64,000 bases of DNA from Litoreibacter ponti (GTDB lineage Bacteria > Pseudomonadota > Alphaproteobacteria > Rhodobacterales > Rhodobacteraceae). A program made the position numbers and the translations under genes. The first letter of the stretch is position 1; each line of letters begins with the position of its first letter. The stretch covers positions 1,302,001 to 1,366,000 of the forward strand of contig NZ_QBKS01000001.1 of the NCBI RefSeq assembly GCF_003054285.1. The letters are read 5' to 3'. Below the pieces are notes generated by a model. The model was not told where the DNA came from. It did not search any database and saw nothing but the letters and a program-made list of their open reading frames with translations. Of the stretch, positions 32,486-43,674 are shown one piece after another.

Positions 32486-32892
32486 GGCGACAGATGCATC
32501 GCGACCTGCCGGTGATGCGGCCGGTCGCGATGCTCGAACAGGTAGATGCCCTGCCATGTGCCAAGCATCATCCGTCCCTCTGTCACCGGGATCGACAGGG
32601 ACACCGGTAGCATCGCCGCCTTGATATGGGCGGGCATATCGTCGGGGCCCTCATAGGTGTGGGTCAGGTAGGACATGCTAGGATGGGTAGAGGGCGGCAC
32701 AAGCCGGGTGAAGTAGTTTTGTAGATCGGTCTGAACCTCGGGGTCCGCGTTTTCCTGTATCAGCAAAGAGCATGACGTGTGCCGCATAAACAACGTCAGA
32801 AGCCCAGAGCTGGCTGCCTGAGCGTCGAGCCAGGATCGCACCTGCGTCGTAAATTCGTACAGACCGGGACCGTGGGTCGGGATCGTCAGCAT
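32482..32892 (-). CDS. YjbQ/UPF0047 family protein
   Basis: A 136-residue protein of the YjbQ (UPF0047) family, sometimes labelled secondary thiamine-phosphate synthase. It starts MLTIPTHGPGLYEFTTQV and has the conserved metal-like site: LTLFMRHTSCSLLIQENADPEV with the later SYLTHTYEGPDDMPAHIKAAML and LGTWQGIYLFEHRD. The physiological role is unsettled. The ATG at 32892 lies inside the end of the saccharopine-dehydrogenase-like gene (7-base overlap), so the two are co-transcribed. Confidence 0.88.
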   Translation of the reverse strand: MLTIPTHGPGLYEFTTQVRSWLDAQAASSGLLTLFMRHTSCSLLIQENADPEVQTDLQNYFTRLVPPSTHPSMSYLTHTYEGPDDMPAHIKAAMLPVSLSIPVTEGRMMLGTWQGIYLFEHRDRPHHRQVAMHLSP

Positions 32893-34502
32893 GTAGGCTC
32901 CAGATATCCTTTGTAATGCACGATGAGTGGCCCCCAAGGCAGGGTCAAGCGCACGTCGAAGCGAAAGCGGCCCTGCGCGTCCGCGGTCTCGGACGTGGTG
33001 GAGACCGGGGTCATCCAGCGTGGGATAGGGAGGAGGCCGAAGGCTCTGCCGCGCGTCACCGGAAATCGAAGTGCGCCGTTTTCGACGTGAAGGTCGAGAT
33101 CGAACAGAAGCGGGCCGAAGCGTTCGGTCATCTTCGTGCCGTCATAGCGCAGGGTTGAGCGGAATGTTTTGTGGCCCATTTCGCGGGTCCATGTCTCTGC
33201 GTCGCCATCTGCCTCTATCGTGACCTCTGCCGGAACGATACCGCCCCCGAGCGGGAACCCCCCGATATAGGCGGCGATCCTGGCGGGCAGAGATGTGGCG
33301 GTTTCGACCTCCGCCTCGCCCACGTATCGCGCAATATGGGCGGGTCGATGCAGGTCCTGCACCTGCGGGGCGAGCGCGCGGAAGTCATCGCCCAAGGCGC
33401 GCTCGAAGATCGGCGTGATGATGCGGTCGCGTCGCTCATTCCGCGCGCCGATCTTGTCGAGCTGCGCCTCGGCCCATTGGCGGGTGATCACGCCGATGGC
33501 CGGACGCGCGCCGGGCGCGCCCTGCCCCTTGAGCAGATCATCAAGCAAAATCATCACCGGCTGAACAGGCGTTTTCGGCCCGTTGCCATCGGGCAGGATC
33601 ATGTCCCACACGCGCTCTTCGATCTGCCCCGCGTTGCGGCCAATGACCCGGACCCGCATCCCGCCCACATCGGTCCCCGCCTGGCGAAACAGGTCCGCGA
33701 GCCGCAGGAGCGGCCGGGCTAAGCGGTCGAGCCGCAGCCGGGTAAGACCAGCGATCGAGAGTGTGCGGTGGAACAGCCCCAACTCCAGCCCGGCGCGCGG
33801 AGTGACGGTCTGCGCGTCGAAGTGGTCGGCCAAAAGCCTGTCCGCCGTGTTCACAATCGCCGCGCGCCGGGGCGACACGGATTGCGTGCCGACCTTGAGC
33901 GCTACTTTTCGCGTCCGGCTCCAGCCGCGCACGGTCTCGTCACGCCCGCCGCGGCGAAGTCGAAAGGGCTGGCCCACCTGCCCCAGGATCGCGCGCATGA
34001 CAGAGACGCCGCGCTTGGTCCGGTTGCCGGGCAGGATCGCCGTTTCGATCAATGCGATATCCTCTAGCCCGTCCACGAGATCTGCGGCAATCGAGGACGT
34101 GAGCGCAGGCGTTGTCGATGCGCCGGACCACGCGGTGACGCCCATATCGCACGCGACGTCGTCCTGGGTCGTGATCCCCGCGACGAAATCGGGGCTATCA
34201 GCAATGTCGAGATAATGCGCGCCTGCCGCGAGCACGGCTTTGGCGAAGGCGTATGGCTCCGCGCCGTAGGTCTGAAACGGCCCGGAACAGTCGACCACCG
34301 CGAAAGGCGCGAGCTCCATCAAGGGTTCAGGCGTGGCGCGGTCCATGACCAAAGCCGTCGCGCCCAATTCCTGGGCCAGCTGTTCCAGCGGTGCGGCGGT
34401 GCGACCCGCGACGATCAACTCGATATCCGGCCGCGCGGCGAGTTGGCGCGCCAGGTGCCCGCCAAACAACCCGGTCGCGCCGAGAACGACGACCTTAGCC
34501 AA
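32886..34502 (-). CDS. Saccharopine-dehydrogenase-like NAD(P)-binding protein fused to DUF4166
   Basis: A 538-residue two-part protein. The N-terminal half is a Rossmann unit of the saccharopine dehydrogenase-like family (VVVLGATGLFGGHLARQL, VDCSGPFQTYG, YLDIADSPDFVAGI). The C-terminal part from about residue 370 matches the DUF4166 pattern (DFRALAPQVQDLHRP, GGFPLGGGIVPAEVTI, WTREMGHKTFRSTLRY, LIVHYKGYLEP). No lysine-pathway genes are nearby, so a lysine role is unlikely; it is probably an oxidoreductase or transenoyl-like enzyme of unknown substrate. It overlaps the DCC gene upstream by 8 bases and the YjbQ gene downstream by 7. Confidence 0.8.
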   Translation of the reverse strand: MAKVVVLGATGLFGGHLARQLAARPDIELIVAGRTAAPLEQLAQELGATALVMDRATPEPLMELAPFAVVDCSGPFQTYGAEPYAFAKAVLAAGAHYLDIADSPDFVAGITTQDDVACDMGVTAWSGASTTPALTSSIAADLVDGLEDIALIETAILPGNRTKRGVSVMRAILGQVGQPFRLRRGGRDETVRGWSRTRKVALKVGTQSVSPRRAAIVNTADRLLADHFDAQTVTPRAGLELGLFHRTLSIAGLTRLRLDRLARPLLRLADLFRQAGTDVGGMRVRVIGRNAGQIEERVWDMILPDGNGPKTPVQPVMILLDDLLKGQGAPGARPAIGVITRQWAEAQLDKIGARNERRDRIITPIFERALGDDFRALAPQVQDLHRPAHIARYVGEAEVETATSLPARIAAYIGGFPLGGGIVPAEVTIEADGDAETWTREMGHKTFRSTLRYDGTKMTERFGPLLFDLDLHVENGALRFPVTRGRAFGLLPIPRWMTPVSTTSETADAQGRFRFDVRLTLPWGPLIVHYKGYLEPTC

Positions 34503-34935
34503 GAAACCGTGCCTTTACATCCGGCGTCGGAACCATGCAGCTTTCCATGCGTCCGAAGACACTGTAGCGATTGCGCGCGATGCGATTGTAGAGCCAGTCG
34601 GCCAGCGGTCGCGGCAGGACGCGCACCAATCTTGCGGCCCGCCATATCCCGCCAAGCGATCCAACGGCGGCGGCGAAAGCGTCGAGCTTGGTGTAGATCA
34701 CCCCGTCCATGATCACGACATTGGTGTCATAATCGGCGGATTTCAGGCCGAGATGGGCGTAGAGCGCCTCCCCAAGCTCTGACTGGGCCACGACGAACGA
34801 AAACCGCTCCGCCCGGTCGTGCTTCAACATGAACTTCAGGAACCCCGAACACAGCACGCAGACGCCGTCAAAGACGACCACGTCGCGCCCTTGCGTGAGC
34901 GCGGTCACGTGAGGGTCTGGAGCCAAGCGTGCCAT
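34495..34935 (-). CDS. DCC (DUF393) thiol-disulfide oxidoreductase-like protein
   Basis: A 146-residue thioredoxin-like protein. The DxxCxxC motif is VVVFDGVCVLCSGF (Asp23, Cys26, Cys29), the mark of the DCC family. Start MARLAPDPHV at 34935 chosen; an ATG 12 codons upstream is open. It overlaps the DUF4166 fusion gene, and the SRPBCC gene is 54 bases upstream, forming a cluster with both. The redox partner is unknown. Confidence 0.85.
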   Translation of the reverse strand: MARLAPDPHVTALTQGRDVVVFDGVCVLCSGFLKFMLKHDRAERFSFVVAQSELGEALYAHLGLKSADYDTNVVIMDGVIYTKLDAFAAAVGSLGGIWRAARLVRVLPRPLADWLYNRIARNRYSVFGRMESCMVPTPDVKARFLG

Positions 34936-34989
34936 GGACGAAAGGTAGGCCGGGCCGGGCACGCGCAGCATGTGGGGAGGTGTCGCAGG

Positions 34990-35520
34990 TCAGCTTTCGA
35001 CCAGCGTCTTGAGGTTCGCCAAGCCGCGCTCGTAATCCGCGCCGACCCAGCCATCCATCATCAGCCCCATCCAGCGCCCGACCGGGCCCGCGCCCATGTC
35101 GACCTCAAGGCTCCAGGTGATCTCGGTCTTGCCGTCTTGTTCGAGCAAGACATGCCGCGCTGTGGCCAGCCCCATTTCGCCGAAGTCGAGCGCGCTCACA
35201 ACGGTCGCGTTCTCGACGCTTTCGATAACCTCCATCGCGCCGTTGCCCACATTCGGATGATCGGACGCCCATTCCATGCGCGCACCAACTCCCTCGGCGA
35301 TGGGGCCGAATGTCGTCTGAACATTGGGATCGATGCCAAGCCAGGGCGACCAGGCCTCGGTCGCCTTGAGGTTATTCACATGCGGAAAGACCGCGCGCGG
35401 CGGCGCGTCAATGACCGTGCTGCGCGACACCTCGACCTCGCGCGGAAGCAGCATGCCGATCAGGGCGAGCGCGAGGACAAGACCCGCCAAGCCACCGATG
35501 ATCCATTTGAGAAGTCGCAT
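34990..35520 (-). CDS. Membrane-anchored SRPBCC (polyketide-cyclase-like) protein
   Basis: A 176-residue protein with an N-terminal membrane anchor (LKWIIGGLAGLVLALALIGML, about 4-24) and a START/polyketide-cyclase-like domain (VSRSTVIDAPPRAVFPHVNN to the final helix GLANLKTLVES). In other bacteria such proteins bind hydrophobic ligands outside the cytosol. It leads the DCC/DUF4166/YjbQ cluster on the minus strand, which suggests a lipid-like substrate for the cluster; that is inference. Confidence 0.75.
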   Translation of the reverse strand: MRLLKWIIGGLAGLVLALALIGMLLPREVEVSRSTVIDAPPRAVFPHVNNLKATEAWSPWLGIDPNVQTTFGPIAEGVGARMEWASDHPNVGNGAMEVIESVENATVVSALDFGEMGLATARHVLLEQDGKTEITWSLEVDMGAGPVGRWMGLMMDGWVGADYERGLANLKTLVES

Positions 35521-35627
35521 GGAGTGCCCCCCGCTTGTCCGCGAAAGAATACTCCTGCGAGTTATTCATCCAAAGCATAAATTGTCGGGGGACATAGAGC
35601 AGCGATAGATCGCGGTTCGATCCGCCC

Positions 35628-35903
35628 CTAGTCGAACAGGCGGTCGCCCTGCGCGTCGATGATCTGCTTGGCCTTGCTCACGGATGCCTCCTGCGCCGCC
35701 TCCAGGCTTTGGAGCGTATCCGCGCGGATCAACGTGTGGACTCGGGTCTCGCCGTTGATCTCTTTCTCGATCATGGCGCCGATGCGGTAATTTGGGCCAT
35801 CCTTCACAGGCTGTGGCGTGATGCGGAAGCCGCTGTATTCCTCGGCCGAAGGCCGGTTCGGGCGGCTTTCCCCGCCACCGAAGAGCTTTTTGAGAAATGA
35901 CAT
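35628..35903 (-). CDS. HlyU-family protein
   Basis: A 91-residue protein starting MSFLKKLFGGG with the HlyU (PF10115-like) fold: EEYSGFRITPQPVKDGPNYRIGAMIEKEI, then HTLIRADTLQSLEAAQEASVSKAKQII. In Vibrio a differently folded protein also called HlyU controls haemolysin, but this alphaproteobacterial family has no proven DNA-binding role and no helix-turn-helix is visible. It lies just downstream of the rpoD end region on the same strand. Confidence 0.8.
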   Translation of the reverse strand: MSFLKKLFGGGESRPNRPSAEEYSGFRITPQPVKDGPNYRIGAMIEKEINGETRVHTLIRADTLQSLEAAQEASVSKAKQIIDAQGDRLFD

Positions 35904-35924
35904 GGCGCCTCACATCACAGGCAC

Positions 35925-35945
35925 GCGCAGCGCGAGGCTGCGCGA
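35925..35945. terminator. GC-rich hairpin after rpoD
   Basis: CGCGCAGC-GCGAG-GCTGCGCG pairs perfectly, 7 bases past the rpoD stop on the minus strand. It has no T run, so termination there would be weak or Rho-assisted. Confidence 0.45.
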
Positions 35946-35952
35946 CCTACGT

Positions 35953-37929
<1,977 letters not shown>

Positions 37930-38027
37930 CTACTGCTCCTTGCGGGTCGGCGAGGTGATTCGCACGCTCAGTACCCGAATCATTACCGCGAATCACACTG
38001 ATTCGCACGTAGGTTTCTGGACACGGT

Positions 38028-39962
38028 TTACCGTGATTTCTTTACCCAAATCTCACCATCGATCAGCGACTGCAGATAATCCTTCATCGAGCCGCTATCT
38101 TCACCGTCTCCGCCGTCTTCCAGTCCCTTGGTGCGCATGGACGCATTTCGCGCCTCGGCCGCCTGTCCGACCCGCCATGTCAGCGCCTCATCCGCGACGC
38201 CGTCGAGGTCCTCGACCGCATCTTCGATCTCGCGCTGCACGCCGCGGCGGGCTTCCAGTTTGGCCAGCTCTTCGGCCAAGGTCATCCGGGTGAGGGTTTG
38301 ATCCGCGCTAGCCCGTACAGCCGGTGCGATTTGCACATGGCTCAGAGACCATAGCTTTTCAAGGGGGGCGACGCCCACCTCGGCCTCCAAAATGTGCTTG
38401 AGGCGTTCCGGGTCGAGCTCGTCGGTGTGGCGCAGCAGCGCGCCGAGGATCATGCGGTGGTCTTGCCCATGCAGCTCGAGCGTCTCGAGGTCGCTGAGAT
38501 ACTCGCCCGTCAAATGCGGGTGCGCGATCAGGATCGCGAGGATCACCGCCTCGCGAAGCCGCTCTTCGACATCGGTGCTTTGCGCGAGCAGCGAGTTTTT
38601 CGTGGAGGCGACCGCGACTCCCTTCTCGGGGAACTTGCCGCGGCCCTTCCATTCGCCGCGCGCGCGCGGGGTTGGGTTGAGATTGAACAGCTCGGCGCGC
38701 AGACGCTTGACCTCGAGCCCGTAGTGATTGCGCAGGTTCCCGTCCTGGATCTTGGCCAGAGCCGCGCGCAGGGATTGGTCGAGCGCGGCCTTACGCTCCG
38801 GGCTGTCGAAGTTCTTGCCTTCCGTCTCGCGCTGCCACAACAGATGCACCAGCGGCTGCGAGTTCGCCACAAGCTCGCGCATCGCATCGGCCCCCTTGGT
38901 GCGCACCAGATCGTCGGGGTCCAGGCCTTCGGGCAGAATACAAAAGCGCATGGACTGGCCCGCCGACAGCATCGGCAGAGCCAGATCGATCAGCCGCATC
39001 GCGGCGCGCAGGCCCGCGGTGTCACCATCGAGCGCGATCACCGGCTCGGGCGAGATGCGCCACAGGAGCTGCAGCTGTGTCTCGGTCACCGCGGTGCCCA
39101 AGGGCGCGACGGTCGCCTTGATGCCTGCGGCGGCCAGCGCGATCACGTCCATATAGCCTTCGGCGACGATCAGCGGCTCGCCCTTGCCAGCGGCCTCCCG
39201 CGCGGGGCCATGGTTGTAGAGCGAGCGGCCTTTATCGAACAGCTCTGTCTCCGGCGAGTTCAGGTATTTGGCATTGTCATTGGGGTCCATCGCGCGCCCG
39301 CCAAAAGCGATGCAGCGCTTCCGCGGGTCGCGGATCGGGAACATGATGCGGTTGCGGAATGTGTCATAGGGCTTGCCGCCCTTCTGGGACGCCTTGGCGA
39401 GGCCCGCAGCCAGGATCAGCTCTTCGGCGACGCCCTTGCCGGTCAGGTGATCCCAGAGGTTCTGCCAGCCGTCCGGCGCGAAGCCAATCTCGAACTGGTC
39501 CTGAGTTTGTTGGCTCATCTCGCGCCTGGTGAGGTAGTCGCGCGCGGCCTGCCCTGCCCCGGTCTTAAGCTGCAGGCGGTAGAATTGCGCGGCCTGCTCC
39601 ATCACCTCGGCCAGCTGGCTTCGGCGGTCGGCCTTCTTTTGTGCCTGCGGGTCGCGGGCGGGCATGGTCATCCCGGCTTCGCGGGCCAGGATCTCGACCG
39701 CCTCCATGAAGGAGACGTTCTCGGTCTCTTTGATGAAGCCCAGCGCGTCGCCTTTGGCGTGGCAGCCGAAGCAATAGTAGTAGCCCTTCTTGTCGTCGAC
39801 GTGGAAGGACGCGGATTTTTCCTTATGGAACGGGCATGGCGCCCACATGTCGCCTTTGGCCTGATTGGACTTACGCATGTCCCACATGACCTTGCGCCCC
39901 ACCACCTGCGCGATGGAGGAGCGGTTGCGCAATTCGTCCAGAAATCCGGGTGGCAGGCTCAT
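38028..39962 (-). CDS. dnaG: DNA primase DnaG
   Basis: A 644-residue primase that makes RNA primers at the fork. The N-terminal zinc ribbon is CPFHKEKSASFHV with YYYCFGCHAKGD, followed by the catalytic TOPRIM domain with EGYMDVIAL and ALDGDTAGLRA, and a C-terminal helicase-binding part ending near IWVKKSR. The conserved substrate-groove block FGGRAMDPNDNAKYLNSPET is present. It reads toward rpoD with 98 bases between, as in the usual dnaG-rpoD operon. Confidence 0.97.
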   Translation of the reverse strand: MSLPPGFLDELRNRSSIAQVVGRKVMWDMRKSNQAKGDMWAPCPFHKEKSASFHVDDKKGYYYCFGCHAKGDALGFIKETENVSFMEAVEILAREAGMTMPARDPQAQKKADRRSQLAEVMEQAAQFYRLQLKTGAGQAARDYLTRREMSQQTQDQFEIGFAPDGWQNLWDHLTGKGVAEELILAAGLAKASQKGGKPYDTFRNRIMFPIRDPRKRCIAFGGRAMDPNDNAKYLNSPETELFDKGRSLYNHGPAREAAGKGEPLIVAEGYMDVIALAAAGIKATVAPLGTAVTETQLQLLWRISPEPVIALDGDTAGLRAAMRLIDLALPMLSAGQSMRFCILPEGLDPDDLVRTKGADAMRELVANSQPLVHLLWQRETEGKNFDSPERKAALDQSLRAALAKIQDGNLRNHYGLEVKRLRAELFNLNPTPRARGEWKGRGKFPEKGVAVASTKNSLLAQSTDVEERLREAVILAILIAHPHLTGEYLSDLETLELHGQDHRMILGALLRHTDELDPERLKHILEAEVGVAPLEKLWSLSHVQIAPAVRASADQTLTRMTLAEELAKLEARRGVQREIEDAVEDLDGVADEALTWRVGQAAEARNASMRTKGLEDGGDGEDSGSMKDYLQSLIDGEIWVKKSR

Positions 39963-39988
39963 AGACCAGAATATCGGGCCGCGCGGGG

Positions 39989-40504
39989 CTAGAGTCCAGA
40001 CGTGTCGGGGATGTTTTGCCGCGCGGCGAGCGCGGTCATGGCATCGGTCATCTCGTGGACGAGCGTCCGGGCGAAGGCGCGGAAGACCATGATCTGGAAG
40101 CCCGCGTCCTGACGGATGATGATCGCGCTCATGTGGCCGATCAGGCTACGCGCCACATCGCCCGGCGCCATCTTCGCGGTGTCGAGCGGGCAAAGCCGCG
40201 CGAGCAGCGCCTGCGCGCGGTCGCCGGTTAGCGTGACGCTGGTCCAGGCATCCGACTGATCCGTGATCGCGGCCTTTATCTTGGGTGTCGGTGCATCGAG
40301 CAGCATGTACTGCCCGCGCGCCGACCAGATCAGCGTGCCGCCTTTGTAGGGGGCGGATTTTCCCACGTCCGGGAAGTCCTTCAGCCGCGCGCCCTTCAGC
40401 GGCGCGATGGAGTGGATCGTGGGCGTGACCTCGGACAGGGTCAGCGTGCCGATAGTCTTCGGCAGCAAGCCTTCGGCGGGGGATTTGGCGACAAGTTCAA
40501 TCAC
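39989..40504 (-). CDS. soxG: Sarcosine oxidase gamma subunit
   Basis: A 171-residue subunit from the GTG at 40504 (MIELVAKSPAEGLLPKTIG). The SoxG pattern is seen in TLTLSEVTPTIHSIAPLKG, DFPDVGKSAP, LTGDRAQALLARLCPLDTAKMAPGDVARSLIGHM and FQIMVFRAFARTLVHEM. Its start overlaps the soxA stop by 8 bases (GTGATTGA) and a GGGAG lies upstream. A much longer open frame upstream is soxA in another frame. Last gene of soxBDAG. Confidence 0.88.
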   Translation of the reverse strand: MIELVAKSPAEGLLPKTIGTLTLSEVTPTIHSIAPLKGARLKDFPDVGKSAPYKGGTLIWSARGQYMLLDAPTPKIKAAITDQSDAWTSVTLTGDRAQALLARLCPLDTAKMAPGDVARSLIGHMSAIIIRQDAGFQIMVFRAFARTLVHEMTDAMTALAARQNIPDTSGL

Positions 40505-43406
40505 GGGCTTTGCTCCCTTCCGGGTCGAGGAAGACGGGATCGCAGATCTCGACCTCCGTCGTGACGTTTCGCAGGTGATCGACGAGTTTAAGCCGCTTGC
40601 CATGGCGTTCGCGCCCGTTCCTGAGGAACCCGAGGCCAAGCATCCCCAGCTCCGGCGAGAAGGCGACCGAGGTGGTATAGCCCTGCTGGTTCTCTCGCGT
40701 CGCGTCGTCTTCGAGCGCAAAGAGGAACGCGCCCGCGTTCAGCTCCTTGACCGCGCCGGTGGGTTTCAGGCCGACCAGTTCTTCGCGGTCGTTGACCAGA
40801 CCGGGGCGCATGGCGGCGGTTTTGCCGATGAAATCCTTCTTCTTCGACATCATCGCGCCCATGCCGATATCGCCCGCGGTGACCCGGCCATGGATTTCGG
40901 AATGGGTGATGAAGCCCTTTTCGATGCGCAGGACGTTGAGCGCTTCCATGCCGTAGGGCCCGCCCTCCATCGCTTCAGCTTTCCCGCAGAAGGCCTTGAA
41001 AAGGCTCTCGCCGTAGCGCGACGGGATCGCCAACTCGTAGGCATGCTCGCCCGAAAACGAGATGCGGAAGAGCCGCCCCTTGATGCCGCCGATGGAAACC
41101 TCGCCGCAGCCCATGAAGGGCAGGTTCGGCGCGGCGTCTAGCATCTCGGCCAACAGGTCTTTCGACTTCGGGCCCGCGACGGCGAATTGTGCCCACTGCT
41201 CGGTCACGGAGATGAACTGCACATCAAGGTCGGGGCGCAGGCACTGGGACACGAATTCGAGGTGGCGCATCACCTGGCCCGCGGCGGCGGTGGTCGTCGT
41301 CATAATGAAGTGGTTTTCCGCGATGCAGGCGGTGGTGCCGTCATCCATAACGTAGCCGTCTTCGCGCAGCATGACGCCATATCGGACCTTGCCGGGCTTG
41401 AGCGTGGAAAACGTGTTTATGTAAAGCAAATCGAGGAATTCGCCCGCACCAGGGCCCTGAATGTCGATTTTGCCTAGGGTGGAGACGTCCGCAATGCCCA
41501 CCGCGGAGCGTACCATCTGCACCTCGCGGTCGCAGGATTGCCGCCAATGCGTCTCCCCCTCTTTCGGGAAGTAGCTTGGGCGATACCACAGGCCTGCCTC
41601 GATCATCGGGGCTTTGAATTTATTGGATAAATCGTGGCTCGTGGTGACGCGCTGCGGGGCGAAGCCTGCGCCTTGTCCATTGCCGCCCATCGCGGCGATG
41701 CTGACGGGTGTGTAAGGCGGGCGGAAGGTAGTGGTTCCGGTCTCGGGAATAGCCCGGCCCGTGGCATCGGCTAGCACCGCCAAAGCATTGACATTGCTGT
41801 TTTTTCCCTGATCGGGCGCCATGCCTTGGGTGGTGTAGCGCTTCATATGCTCGACGGATTTGAAGTTCTCCTGCGCGGCGAGCTTCACGTCCTTGACGGT
41901 CACATCGTTTTGAAAATCGAGCCATGCGCGGCCTTTGCCTGGCACCATCCAGAGCGGTCGGATTTGCGTCGGACTGTCGTCGGCTTTTGGTATGGCAATT
42001 TGTCGGGCCTCTACATCTAGGGTTTTGAGCACCTCACGCGCCCGAAACGCCCCCGATTTCAGGCAAGCGTGGGTCGAGAAGCTGCCGCCCGCGGCACCTG
42101 CGACCTCCATCCCCGGGATCATGCCGGGGACGGGAATGAAGGCTGCGATCTGCTCGTTCCATTGCGGACGGCCGTTCATGTGGCAGGTCAGATGCACGGT
42201 CGGGTTCCACCCACCCGAGACACCAAGGCAGTCGGCCATCACATCGCCCACCCCGCCGGAGATCGTCACGCCCTCAACCTGCTTGCGGCCTTTGACGTTG
42301 GTGACATGCGCGCCTTTGTAGATCGGGAAGTCGCCGGTGATGTCGGCGTCGTCGCGACTGTCGACGTAAGCGGCGACATGCACGCCTGCGGCGGAGAGGT
42401 CTCGCGCGGTGCGGAAGGCATCATCGTTATTGCCAAAAATCGCCACGCGCTTGCCCGCGGCCACGCCGAAGCGGTTGAGATAGCCGCGCAGGGCGGAGGC
42501 CATCATGACCCCGGGGCGGTCGTTGTTCTGGAAGGCAATCGGGCGCTCCATCGCGCCTGCGGCATAGACGCAGCCCTTGGCCGCGATCCGCCAGAACGTC
42601 TCGAGCGGCGCGTCGCCGCGGTCTGCGACGTGGTGCGAAACCCGTTCGACGGCGCCATAGGTGCCGCCGTCATAGGCGCCTGTGACCGTGGTGCGCTTCA
42701 TCAGGCGGACATTGTCCATCTCGCGCAGCTTGGCGATCTGGGCGGACGCCCAGGCGGGACCGGGCTGGCCATCGATCTCGTAGGTCTCGAAGTTCAGGCG
42801 CCCGCCGAAGCGGAAGTCTTCTTCACACAAGATCACATCCGCACCCGCCTTGGCGGCGGTCATCGCGGCCATGATCCCCGCCGGGCCGGAGCCGATGACC
42901 AGCACATCGCAGAAGGCAAAGGCCTGCTCATATCGGTCAGAATTGCTCTCCATCGACAGCCGACCAAGCCCCGCCGCGCGGCGGATGATCGGCTCATAGA
43001 CCTTTTCCCAGAAGGGTTTGGGCCACATGAAAGTCTTGTAGTAGAAGCCCGCGCTCAGGAAAGGCGAGAGCAGATCGTTCAGCTCCAACACGTCCCATTC
43101 CAAGCTGCCCCAATGGTTTTGCGACCGGATGTTCAGACCTGAGACGAGTTCCTGCATCGTCAGGCGAACATTGGGGGTGATCTGGTTGCCCTGATGCAGC
43201 TCGACCAGCCCGTTGGGCTCTTGGCTGCCGTCGGAGATAATCCCGCGTGGGCGGTGGTATTTGAACGAGCGGCCTACCAGTTTGACGTTGTTGGCGATCA
43301 GCGTGGACGCAAGCGTGTCGCCCTTGAAGCCCGTGTAGGTGTGGCCGTCGAAGGTGAAGCTGCGCCGCTCGGAGCGGTCGATCAGGCCTTTGTCATCCAG
43401 CCTCAT
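40497..43406 (-). CDS. soxA: Sarcosine oxidase alpha subunit
   Basis: A 969-residue subunit of heterotetrameric sarcosine oxidase, which demethylates sarcosine to glycine with transfer of the methyl to tetrahydrofolate. The N-terminal part has the ferredoxin-like TYTGFKGDTLASTLIANNVKL, then an NAD-binding fold (VLVIGSGPAGIMAAMTAAKAG), and the C-terminal third is a GcvT-like folate domain (VGIADVSTLGKIDIQGPGAGEFLDLLYINTFS in parts; SFSGEHAYELAIPSRYG). Full length. The start overlaps the soxD stop as ATGA. Confidence 0.96.
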   Translation of the reverse strand: MRLDDKGLIDRSERRSFTFDGHTYTGFKGDTLASTLIANNVKLVGRSFKYHRPRGIISDGSQEPNGLVELHQGNQITPNVRLTMQELVSGLNIRSQNHWGSLEWDVLELNDLLSPFLSAGFYYKTFMWPKPFWEKVYEPIIRRAAGLGRLSMESNSDRYEQAFAFCDVLVIGSGPAGIMAAMTAAKAGADVILCEEDFRFGGRLNFETYEIDGQPGPAWASAQIAKLREMDNVRLMKRTTVTGAYDGGTYGAVERVSHHVADRGDAPLETFWRIAAKGCVYAAGAMERPIAFQNNDRPGVMMASALRGYLNRFGVAAGKRVAIFGNNDDAFRTARDLSAAGVHVAAYVDSRDDADITGDFPIYKGAHVTNVKGRKQVEGVTISGGVGDVMADCLGVSGGWNPTVHLTCHMNGRPQWNEQIAAFIPVPGMIPGMEVAGAAGGSFSTHACLKSGAFRAREVLKTLDVEARQIAIPKADDSPTQIRPLWMVPGKGRAWLDFQNDVTVKDVKLAAQENFKSVEHMKRYTTQGMAPDQGKNSNVNALAVLADATGRAIPETGTTTFRPPYTPVSIAAMGGNGQGAGFAPQRVTTSHDLSNKFKAPMIEAGLWYRPSYFPKEGETHWRQSCDREVQMVRSAVGIADVSTLGKIDIQGPGAGEFLDLLYINTFSTLKPGKVRYGVMLREDGYVMDDGTTACIAENHFIMTTTTAAAGQVMRHLEFVSQCLRPDLDVQFISVTEQWAQFAVAGPKSKDLLAEMLDAAPNLPFMGCGEVSIGGIKGRLFRISFSGEHAYELAIPSRYGESLFKAFCGKAEAMEGGPYGMEALNVLRIEKGFITHSEIHGRVTAGDIGMGAMMSKKKDFIGKTAAMRPGLVNDREELVGLKPTGAVKELNAGAFLFALEDDATRENQQGYTTSVAFSPELGMLGLGFLRNGRERHGKRLKLVDHLRNVTTEVEICDPVFLDPEGSKARD

Positions 43407-43663
43407 TTCGCCACCTCGGAGGCCAATGTGACGCTATGGATTTCATGGGTCGACGTGTTGCGCTCGATTACAAGCCAGCTGGAGCAGCCTGCCTCGTGGT
43501 GCCACAGGTCACGGGTCACGCCCGCCGGGTTTTCGCGGATGTGGAGGTATTTGTGGATGCCGTCGAGATCGCCCTCGGCGGGGCGATCCAAGTAGTCGGC
43601 GGCGCCCATGTAGTAGAACTCGCGCCGGTCACGCTCGCCGCAGAGGGGGCAGTTGATACGCAT
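43403..43663 (-). CDS. soxD: Sarcosine oxidase delta subunit
   Basis: An 86-residue zinc-binding subunit. The zinc ligands are visible as CPLC (Cys5, Cys8) and HHEAGC (His56, Cys60), in the SoxD order, with the usual GDRDRREF-like start ERDRREFYYMGA. It lies 12 bases after soxB and overlaps soxA by 4 bases, the standard soxBDAG order. Confidence 0.95.
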   Translation of the reverse strand: MRINCPLCGERDRREFYYMGAADYLDRPAEGDLDGIHKYLHIRENPAGVTRDLWHHEAGCSSWLVIERNTSTHEIHSVTLASEVAK

Positions 43664-43674
43664 AACTCAGACCC

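Noticed and set aside
35628..35903. HlyU-labelled protein considered as a virulence regulator
   Set aside because: The family name comes from a different protein; no DNA-binding motif is visible and there is no toxin gene.
38394..39992. 532-codon frame antisense to dnaG
   Set aside because: Mirror of the dnaG codons; the text is low in lysine and shows no family motif.
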